Positions 57,783 through 64,000 of a DNA stretch of 64,000 nucleotides are shown in pieces (positions within the stretch are counted from its first letter, which is position 1; each line of letters starts with the position of its first letter). A program made the position numbers and the translations under genes. The stretch is from the NCBI GenBank assembly GCA_902780135.1, contig CACZEK010000001.1, positions 128,663-192,662 of the forward strand. Reading direction: 5' to 3'. Source of the DNA: an uncultured bacterium. Lineage in GTDB: Bacteria > Verrucomicrobiota > Lentisphaeria > Victivallales > UBA1829. The notes below the pieces were generated by a model, which was given only the letters and a program-made list of their open reading frames with translations, was not told where the DNA came from and did no database searches.

Positions 57783-58415
57783 TCAGCGGTTGAACGGATT
57801 CGGGATGTCCTGCTGAAAAAACGGATCGTTGGGGTCAATGCGCCTCACCCCGCCGATGCCCTGCATGTTGGCGGGAGGGATCGGGGCCGCGGGGCGTCCG
57901 CCCCAGAGATCGTCTTCCGGAGCCGGAGGAGGCGGAGGCGGCGCGCCGACCGGGTCGTCCGGCGAGCCTGCGTAATGGGGCACGATGCCGGAATCGCCGG
58001 GGACCTCGCCGGGCGGGTACGGCGTCGCACGTTTCCCTCTCGGCGCGTTCGGGACGACCGCCCCGACTCCGACGACGGAGATGTCCTCCGGGGGACCGAA
58101 TTCCGCCGGGCCCGGATCGGGCGCCATGTCGAGCGGATCGGGCGCCATGCCGTGCGGGACGGTCGCCGTGTGCGTCGTCTTCGCTTCCTGCCGCGCCGCG
58201 CGGTTCTCCGCACGCTGCGCGCGGCGTTCCGCGGCGGCGGAGCGCCCGGACGCGGGTTCGGCGGACGCCGACGGTCCGGCGGACGGCGCGCTTCCGACCG
58301 GAGGCGCGAACTGGACGAGGATGAAAAGGAGAAGCGGCAGGATCGTGAGAAGCAGAACGATGACGATGGCGGCTTTCACGGGGAATCCGTTATTCTGTAT
58401 CTTTGTCTGGACCAT
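57783..58415 (-). CDS. Proline-rich single-span membrane protein
   Basis: 210 residues; start 58415 with AGGAG. One membrane helix (about residues 14-36), then an Ala/Ser/Arg-rich helix (40-80) and a long Pro/Gly/Asp-rich disordered region including seven consecutive prolines. No family recognised. Likely anchored in the inner membrane with a periplasmic tail; perhaps a spacer or peptidoglycan-proximal protein. It converges with the ABC permease gene. Confidence 0.55.
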   Translation of the reverse strand: MVQTKIQNNGFPVKAAIVIVLLLTILPLLLFILVQFAPPVGSAPSAGPSASAEPASGRSAAAERRAQRAENRAARQEAKTTHTATVPHGMAPDPLDMAPDPGPAEFGPPEDISVVGVGAVVPNAPRGKRATPYPPGEVPGDSGIVPHYAGSPDDPVGAPPPPPPAPEDDLWGGRPAAPIPPANMQGIGGVRRIDPNDPFFQQDIPNPFNR

Positions 58416-58509
58416 AAGGCGGGGCTCCTGTTTTGCGGGGTTCCCGCGCCCGTTCCGGCGCGGGGCGTTAAGTTTGTTTCCGTATGATTAGTCTCCCCGC
58501 CCGCCCGAA

Positions 58510-58538
58510 ATCTTAGCGGGAAAGCCCGTTTTTTGCAA
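58510..58538 (-). promoter_or_regulatory. Promoter for the proline-rich protein gene
   Basis: Minus strand TTGCAA (58533-58538), 17 nt, TAAGAT (58510-58515). The -10 is weaker than in other promoters here. Confidence 0.38.
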
Positions 58539-58623
58539 AAAAAGCCATTTCATCCCCGAATGCGGACGGGATCGGGGAACGGATGCCCGAACCGGCCATC
58601 GGTTTTCTCCGTCCGCCGCGCGT

Positions 58624-59724
58624 TCAATCCAGTTCGCCCGGGGCAAGCCCCTCGCGCAGGGGAGCCGGACGGGCGCACGTGCTTTCAAGCTCGACGTACC
58701 GCCGTGTTTCCGCCGATTCGAGGATGGACCACATCACGTCGGTCACATGGTACGCCAGCTCTCCGCTGCAGCGGTGCGGACGCCCCAGTTCGATCCCCGC
58801 CGCCATGTCCGCCAGCCCGATCAGGCGCATGTTCTCGTTGTAGAGGAACGTGTTTTCGGCGGTCTCCCAGCCGGAACCCGATCCGGCGTTCGCGAACCGG
58901 ACCTCGCCGGAGAAAAAGTTGGGGTCGGGCGCATGGAGCGCGCCGTCGAGCCCCCACAGTTCGATGCAGTTCTCCATCTGGCCGCTCAGGCGGAAGACGT
59001 CGAAGCTCATGGTGAGGTTGACCAGCGCGCCGGAACCGAATTCCAGCACGGCGGCGACGTGGGTGTCGACTTCCACCGGGTAGGCGTTGCCCTGATTGGG
59101 GCCGCTCCCCAGCCGCAGATCCGTTGCGCGGCTTCCGAACCCGGCGACCCGTTTCACCGGGCCGAGCAGGTTCACCAGCGCGGTGATGTAGTACGGCCCC
59201 ATGTCCATCAGCGGGCCGCCGCCTTTCCTGTAATAAAACCCGGAGTTGGGATGCCAGGATTCCGGGCCGCGGTACGCCATGACGGCGCAGCCGCCCGCGA
59301 TCTTCCCGACCGCGCCGCTGTCGACGAGCCTGCGGCAGGTCTGGTGTCCGCCGCCGAGGAAGGTGTCCGGGGCGCATCCGACGCGCAGCCCTTTCTCCGC
59401 CGCCAGCCTCAGGACCCGCCTGCCGTCTTCGCGCGTGATCGCGAACGGTTTTTCGGCATAGACGTGCTTTCCCGCCTCCAGCGCGCGCAGATTGATCTCC
59501 GCGTGGGCGTCCGGCGTGGTCAGGTTGAGGACCATGTCGATTCCGGGGTCGCGGAGCAGCTCCTCGACGGAGACCGCCTGCAGCCCGATTTCTTCCGCGG
59601 CCGCGCGGGCGGATTCGTACCGCCTGCTCGCGCATTTCACGATGCGGAGGTGCGAAAACGCATCCTTGTTGCGCAGATACGCGCCGCTGATGTTTCCGCA
59701 TCCGATCAAACCGGCTTTCAGCAT
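58624..59724 (-). CDS. Gfo/Idh/MocA-family oxidoreductase
   Basis: 366 residues; AAGGAG before the ATG at 59724. N-terminal Rossmann GLIGCGNISGAYLRN, the family EKP motif (YAEKPFAIT), and the C-terminal alpha/beta domain with GGGPLMDMGPYYITALVNLL. NAD(P)-dependent oxidoreductase acting on a sugar or inositol derivative; substrate not assignable. Cytosolic. It follows the giant surface-protein gene by 71 nt, with a strong hairpin between them, so it may be partly uncoupled. Confidence 0.88.
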   Translation of the reverse strand: MLKAGLIGCGNISGAYLRNKDAFSHLRIVKCASRRYESARAAAEEIGLQAVSVEELLRDPGIDMVLNLTTPDAHAEINLRALEAGKHVYAEKPFAITREDGRRVLRLAAEKGLRVGCAPDTFLGGGHQTCRRLVDSGAVGKIAGGCAVMAYRGPESWHPNSGFYYRKGGGPLMDMGPYYITALVNLLGPVKRVAGFGSRATDLRLGSGPNQGNAYPVEVDTHVAAVLEFGSGALVNLTMSFDVFRLSGQMENCIELWGLDGALHAPDPNFFSGEVRFANAGSGSGWETAENTFLYNENMRLIGLADMAAGIELGRPHRCSGELAYHVTDVMWSILESAETRRYVELESTCARPAPLREGLAPGELD

Positions 59725-59738
59725 ATCCAGACTCCTTT

Positions 59739-59769
59739 CCGGCCCCCGGACATGTCTCCGGGAAGCCGG
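59739..59769. terminator. GC-rich hairpin between the surface-protein and oxidoreductase genes
   Basis: CCGG at both ends and CCCGGA pairing with TCCGGG inside; no U-run follows. Could dampen read-through or mark an mRNA processing point. Confidence 0.4.
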
Positions 59770-59795
59770 GTCGTTGATGGTCGGTTCCCGCAGCC

Positions 59796-62700
59796 TTACG
59801 CCAGCAGTCCGGCGATCCCGCCGTACTCGCCGTCATACCGCATCGGCGAAACGGGCGCCGCTTCGGCGAGGACATCCTCCTGCCCGAAGCCGGAATAGTC
59901 CGGCATGGCGAGCGCGGAGGCTTCGGCAGGCGGGGTCAATCCGAGCGAGACGTTGTAGAACACTTCCGCGCCCTTCGCCGCGCCGGCGGACTGCATGGAG
60001 ACGAAGTACCTGACGTCGTCGGAGGTGGCTTCCGTGATCGCGAGCGCCTTCTTGAGCGGCTCGCCGGAGACGTATTTGTCCTTGACCTCGATCGTCTGCG
60101 AAGCCAGCGTCTTCTGTTTCCACGTGACCGTTTCGCCCTTGACGACGCGCGTGAGGCTGTAGACCGCGAACTTCAGTGCCGGGCTGGCATTCGCGACCGT
60201 GCCTTCGCAGTATGCGTCGAACGTGAACGTGCAGGTCCCCGCCGAAGTCAGCTCGATCTCCGCATAGTCCCATTCGTCGCCGAATCCGACGAAGTTGTCG
60301 TAGGTTTCGTATTCCTCCCCGGCCAATCTCGAAACGCCGAGGCTGCCGCCCGTCTCCAGGCGGAGCTTTCCGGCTCCGGCTCCGGCGACGATCCTGTTGG
60401 AGTACAGGGACGGGTTATAGTGTGCCGGGTCCGCCTTCTTGTCGTACAGATATTGGTTGTCGCCGTTGTCGGCGTATCCGAACGCATAGCTGACGACGCT
60501 CGCGTCGTAGTACGCCTCGGCGTCCTTGTTCGAGCTCGTGGACTGCATGGAGACGTAGTAGCCGACGTTCGAATCCTCGGAACTGGAGAGGCGGTCGAGC
60601 AGGAGTTCGTTTTCCGGGGCGGAATACAGTCCGTCGTCGCCCTTCTTCAGCTTGATCGTCTTGAGCGCCTTCATCGTGTACAGGGTGTTTCCGGTCTTTT
60701 GGTCCTTGCCCTTGGCAGTGAGGCTCCAAACGGTGAACGTCGACGCATCCGTGGCGCTCACGGTGAAGTTCAGCTTCACCGGGCTGGCGGGATTGAGCCG
60801 CGCGAAGTCGGTCTTGTCGCCGAACCCGACGAAGTTGCGCCATGACCTTCCCGTTTTGCTGTCGTAATAATAGGACGAGCTGTCCAGCTGGACGTTGTAC
60901 GTGCCGGTTCCGGGCGACAGCGTGCGGAAAGAGCCGCTGTACGGATTCAGCGTCTTCGTCTTCGAGTCGTACAGGTAGTTGTTCCAGCCGTCGTCGCCGG
61001 CGGAATAGAACTTGGTGCCGGGCTTCTTCGGGTCGTCGCTGTAGTTGAGCTCGACGTTGTAGAAGCCTTCCGTATCCTTCTTCTTGTCGATCTTGGCCTC
61101 CATGGAGAAGAAATACGTCCCGGCTTCGAGGTAGACCGCCTTCGTCGAAACGGCGGAGTACGTGGTATTCTTCTTCACCGAGATCGAGGTCGTCTGGACC
61201 TTCTTCAGCGAATACTTCATCTTGGCGGGGTTGAGGGGTTCCTTCTTGTCGGGCGTTTCCGTGATCTGGTAGATCACGAAATTCCCGGCGGCCCTTGCCG
61301 TGACGTTGAAGCTCAGGCGCGCGCCCGTGGTCAGCTCGAACTTGCCGCAGTCGGAGTCGTCGGTGTCCGGGTCGAATCCCTTGCCGGTGATCTTTCCGAC
61401 GAAGTTGCTGTACGTGATGGTCTTGCCGTCGTGCTCGTCAAACGACTGATTGACCGTCAGCGGCTTGTCGAGCAGGATGGGCGTGCCGGCGTAGAGCGGG
61501 GTCGCGTCGGAATCATAGATACCGCCGTCGACCGGCTTCTTCGCCTTCTTGTCCCAGAGCTTGTCCACGTTGTTCCAGCCTTTGTCCGGACCGTTGTCCG
61601 CGATGTAGTCGCCGACGGTCAGGACGAGCTGGTTTTCCTCCGAAAGCGTGAGCGTGTAGAAGTCTTCGCCGAACTGGACGGGACCGGAATCGAGCGAGAG
61701 CTCGCCCCATTTATAACGGCTTTCGGAATAGTCATAATAAACCGTGACCGTCTTGTTGAATCCCGCGGCGTTGTCCGCGAGGATATATGTTCCATGCGGC
61801 TGGCCGTCAGCCGACACCGTGATGGCGATCTCCGGCGTGCCGGAGAGGGCGGAATAGTCGTTCAGAAGCGGCTTGTCCGAAGGCTCGGAGATGCCGGAGA
61901 TGTCGAAACTGAAAACGGACCCCTCCGCCATCGCGACGGTCGCGCCGGTTTCGACGGTGAGCTGTCCCGTGAGCCAGCCGTCCGTCCCGACTGTGATCTC
62001 CGCGCCGTTCTTGACCGTGATCGCCGCCGCGATCGTGCCGCCGGACTCGACGGACACCGTGCCGCCGCCGAAGACCGTTGCCTGCCCGTCCAGGAACGCC
62101 CTGTAGCCGGACACCACGACTTTTGCGCCGTCCGCGACCTGCGTTTCCCCGGTCAGCGTGGCGCTGTAGCCGACCGTGACTTCGCCGCCGACCGACGTCA
62201 GACCGGAAACGAATCCGCTGCCTTCGACGAGAAGCTTTCCGCCTTTGGCGACGGTGACGTCGACGGCTGTGCCGCCGCTGCTCACGGTCATGCCCGCGCC
62301 GTCGCCGACGGACGCCGAGGACGCCAGCGCTTCGCTCCCGACCGTCATGCTGCCGCCTTTGAGATCCGTCTGGAACGCCGAGGCGCCATAATAGAGAAGC
62401 AGGCTGCCGCCGGATACCACCGTCGAGGACACCGTCGCGCTGCTCCCGAGGGTCATGCCGACGGAATCCCCCTTCATCGTGACGCCGGACGCCGATGCGC
62501 CGATGTTCCAGACCGACATTTCGGCGGCGTCTTCCAGCGTCACATCGCCCGCGAACGCTCCGGCCGATTCGAGATACAGGCATCCTCTCGAATGCACGAC
62601 CGTGCGGGACACGGAGCCGCCGCTGTAGACCCTAAGGTAACCGCCCGCGACGTCGGTGTCATACGCAAGGCCGCCGTTGTAGACTGCCATATATGCGTCG

Positions 62701-64000
62701 TAGTAACCGGAGGTATGCGGATCCGTGTAATCGACCAGGAGTTTGGTCTTGCTCGCGACCGTGCCGGAGTGGACCGTGGCGCTCTGGCAGCCCGATAGCG
62801 TCAGGCCGGTGAAGGTGTTCGCCTCAAACTCAATCGGAGTTCCGTCTCCGTAGCCGGAATTGTAAACGCCGACATAACCGCCGTTTTCTTTGATCTTTCC
62901 GGAATACTCTCCCCCGCCGAGGTAAAGGCGGCCGCCCTGTTCGACCGTGAATCTATCCGCGCCCAGAACGACGCCGCCGGATTCGATCTCGAGGCTTGCG
63001 CCGCTGACGATCCGCGTCTCTTTGACCGCGGACAGGACGCCGCCGGAGAAGACGGCGATCACAAAGCCTTTTTCCAGTGCGCCGAAGTCGGTCATGTGAC
63101 CGTCCGCGACCTCGAACGCGCTGCCCGCATAGGTCCCCTGAACAAGGGTCCCCTCAAGCCCGGCGGAGGAGACAAGGGATATCGTCGCCTTTGCGCCGTC
63201 TTCCATTTTGAGGTTCGTGGCGGAGGCTCCGCCGCCGATGTGGACCGAGCCGCCGCTCTGCACGGTCACGTCGTCCGCGATACCCCAGCTGAGCGGATAG
63301 TAGCCGTAGTAGTCGCGCCCATACCCGTCAAGGCGCATGTAACCGCCGCCGTTCACGGTGACGCCCGACGCGGATCCGCCGTAGTAAACCCAGAACTGAC
63401 ATCCGCTTCCGACCGTGGTGTCCGAAGCGACGCCGCCGTAGGAAACATTGAGATAACCGCCGTGGTCTTCGGTCCATGAACGGTCTCCGTAAGTGCTGAC
63501 CACCTGTACCGCGCTGAGCACGGTCCCGGTCGCCTTCGCGCCTTCGCCCAGGCTCATGTAGCCGAGGTTCGCGAGCTTGACGTTTTCGAGCGAACAGGTA
63601 TATCCGGCGACGACGCTCCCGCCGCTGCTCACGACGGCGTCTTTCGCGGTCCCGCCGTACAGCCACATATATCCGCCGTTCACATCGACGTCCTGAAGCG
63701 TTCCGGAAGTCATGGAAACCCTTCCGCCTTCGAGCTTGATGCCGGTCGCCTCGCCGCCTTCAATGCCGAGCAAGGCTCCGGCGGAGGAATAATAGTTTCC
63801 GTATTTATCTTTGACGCCGTGGAACGTCGCGCCGGACAGCGTGCCGCCGGCGGAGACAAAGACCGAGCCCCCGCTGGAAACATCGAGGTTGGTCGCCGTG
63901 CCGCCGGCGGAAACATGGACACCGCCCTGCACGAACGCGATGTCGTCCGCCACGCCGCCGTTCACGATGCCGAGGCCGATCGAGTTCGCGCTGAAATGCT
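59796..64000 (-). CDS. Giant AIDA-repeat surface protein, N-terminus outside window
   Basis: At least 1400 residues; the frame stays open to the right edge (codons continue upstream of a GTG at 63965), so the true start is off-window. Residues up to about 720 are AIDA/autotransporter-type repeats of about 20 residues built on GG-A-x-V-x-GG (for example SGVTVNGGGYM), predicted to form a beta-helix. The C-terminal about 600 residues hold three related units of about 140 residues, each with a W/Y-NNYLYD opening and an NFVG(F/K)-(D)-F/Y core that resembles PPC-like beta domains. No autotransporter beta-barrel is seen. The protein ends GGIAGLLA. Secreted or surface adhesin-like; export route unclear. 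Confidence 0.75.
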   Translation of the reverse strand, partial: HFSANSIGLGIVNGGVADDIAFVQGGVHVSAGGTATNLDVSSGGSVFVSAGGTLSGATFHGVKDKYGNYYSSAGALLGIEGGEATGIKLEGGRVSMTSGTLQDVDVNGGYMWLYGGTAKDAVVSSGGSVVAGYTCSLENVKLANLGYMSLGEGAKATGTVLSAVQVVSTYGDRSWTEDHGGYLNVSYGGVASDTTVGSGCQFWVYYGGSASGVTVNGGGYMRLDGYGRDYYGYYPLSWGIADDVTVQSGGSVHIGGGASATNLKMEDGAKATISLVSSAGLEGTLVQGTYAGSAFEVADGHMTDFGALEKGFVIAVFSGGVLSAVKETRIVSGASLEIESGGVVLGADRFTVEQGGRLYLGGGEYSGKIKENGGYVGVYNSGYGDGTPIEFEANTFTGLTLSGCQSATVHSGTVASKTKLLVDYTDPHTSGYYDAYMAVYNGGLAYDTDVAGGYLRVYSGGSVSRTVVHSRGCLYLESAGAFAGDVTLEDAAEMSVWNIGASASGVTMKGDSVGMTLGSSATVSSTVVSGGSLLLYYGASAFQTDLKGGSMTVGSEALASSASVGDGAGMTVSSGGTAVDVTVAKGGKLLVEGSGFVSGLTSVGGEVTVGYSATLTGETQVADGAKVVVSGYRAFLDGQATVFGGGTVSVESGGTIAAAITVKNGAEITVGTDGWLTGQLTVETGATVAMAEGSVFSFDISGISEPSDKPLLNDYSALSGTPEIAITVSADGQPHGTYILADNAAGFNKTVTVYYDYSESRYKWGELSLDSGPVQFGEDFYTLTLSEENQLVLTVGDYIADNGPDKGWNNVDKLWDKKAKKPVDGGIYDSDATPLYAGTPILLDKPLTVNQSFDEHDGKTITYSNFVGKITGKGFDPDTDDSDCGKFELTTGARLSFNVTARAAGNFVIYQITETPDKKEPLNPAKMKYSLKKVQTTSISVKKNTTYSAVSTKAVYLEAGTYFFSMEAKIDKKKDTEGFYNVELNYSDDPKKPGTKFYSAGDDGWNNYLYDSKTKTLNPYSGSFRTLSPGTGTYNVQLDSSSYYYDSKTGRSWRNFVGFGDKTDFARLNPASPVKLNFTVSATDASTFTVWSLTAKGKDQKTGNTLYTMKALKTIKLKKGDDGLYSAPENELLLDRLSSSEDSNVGYYVSMQSTSSNKDAEAYYDASVVSYAFGYADNGDNQYLYDKKADPAHYNPSLYSNRIVAGAGAGKLRLETGGSLGVSRLAGEEYETYDNFVGFGDEWDYAEIELTSAGTCTFTFDAYCEGTVANASPALKFAVYSLTRVVKGETVTWKQKTLASQTIEVKDKYVSGEPLKKALAITEATSDDVRYFVSMQSAGAAKGAEVFYNVSLGLTPPAEASALAMPDYSGFGQEDVLAEAAPVSPMRYDGEYGGIAGLLA
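61600..63960 (-). repeat. Coding AIDA-type repeats
   Basis: About sixty-bp degenerate units rich in gccgccg / ctgacggtc words, encoding the GG-A-x-V-x-GG beta-helix repeats. Diverged at DNA level, unlike the nearly identical repeats of the RTX gene. Confidence 0.6.

Overview
The window looks like chromosomal DNA from a Gram-negative, GC-rich bacterium. It has dTDP-rhamnose and GalU nucleotide-sugar genes, lipoprotein signals, AIDA-like and RTX-like surface proteins and secreted glycoside hydrolases. Long AIDA-like repeats, glycine-rich inserts in secreted enzymes and GH36/GH30 genes remind me of Lentisphaerota (Victivallales-like, PVC group). That assignment is inference only, because no ribosomal marker lies in the window. 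Most vegetative promoters I can read share one grammar: TTGnnn, a 16-17 nt spacer, then TATATTAT or TATAGTAT. Several blocks are clearly AT-richer than the rest (about 0.5-5.8 kb, 8.3-12.8 kb and 31.7-33.8 kb), which suggests accessory DNA.

Layout. 0-5.8 kb: minus-strand envelope genes (partial esterase lipoprotein, two related anchored proteins, a Sel1-containing secreted protein). 6.2-7.7 kb: HtrA-like protease. 8.3-12.8 kb: an AT-rich two-gene unit, a P-loop (STAND-like) NTPase followed by a protein with a HEPN-like R-x4-H motif, a candidate defence module. 12.9-29.7 kb: a contiguous minus-strand locus of 12 genes. In order of transcription it comprises a tandem-GTPase/DUF697 protein, a TolQ-like membrane protein, a UvrD-like helicase with an altered motif II, a MoxR ATPase and a VWA/metallopeptidase; then a tandem AAA ATPase, a Sel1 protein and a PIF1 helicase; then a WYL regulator with its own ordinary promoter; then a DUF445 membrane protein and two zinc-ribbon proteins. 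The three multigene operons each start from an unusual promoter (TATGACA, 22 nt, TATnnT) not seen elsewhere in the window. I regard this locus as the best candidate for an undescribed system.

29.8-31.5 kb: secreted glycine-rich metallopeptidase. 31.7-33.8 kb: MjaI-type restriction-modification cassette with a small winged-helix regulator. Promoters at both of its ends belong to a roughly 45-50 bp repeat that also lies in front of the Sel1-containing gene at 5.8 kb. 34-36.3 kb: short phosphatase, alanine dehydrogenase, YigZ-like protein. 36.4 kb: tRNA-His. 37-38.5 kb: AbiE-type toxin-antitoxin pair. 38.7-41.8 kb: repetitive RTX protein. 42-46.5 kb: secreted GH36 and GH30 glycosidases. 46.5-52.6 kb: membrane glycosyltransferase, galU and a divergent rfbBACD operon. 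52.7-56 kb: PheC-like binding protein, EamA transporter and GltS-family symporter. 56.2-57.7 kb: ABC transporter pair. 57.8-64 kb: proline-rich anchored protein, Gfo/Idh/MocA oxidoreductase and the 3' part of a very large AIDA-repeat surface protein that runs off the right edge.
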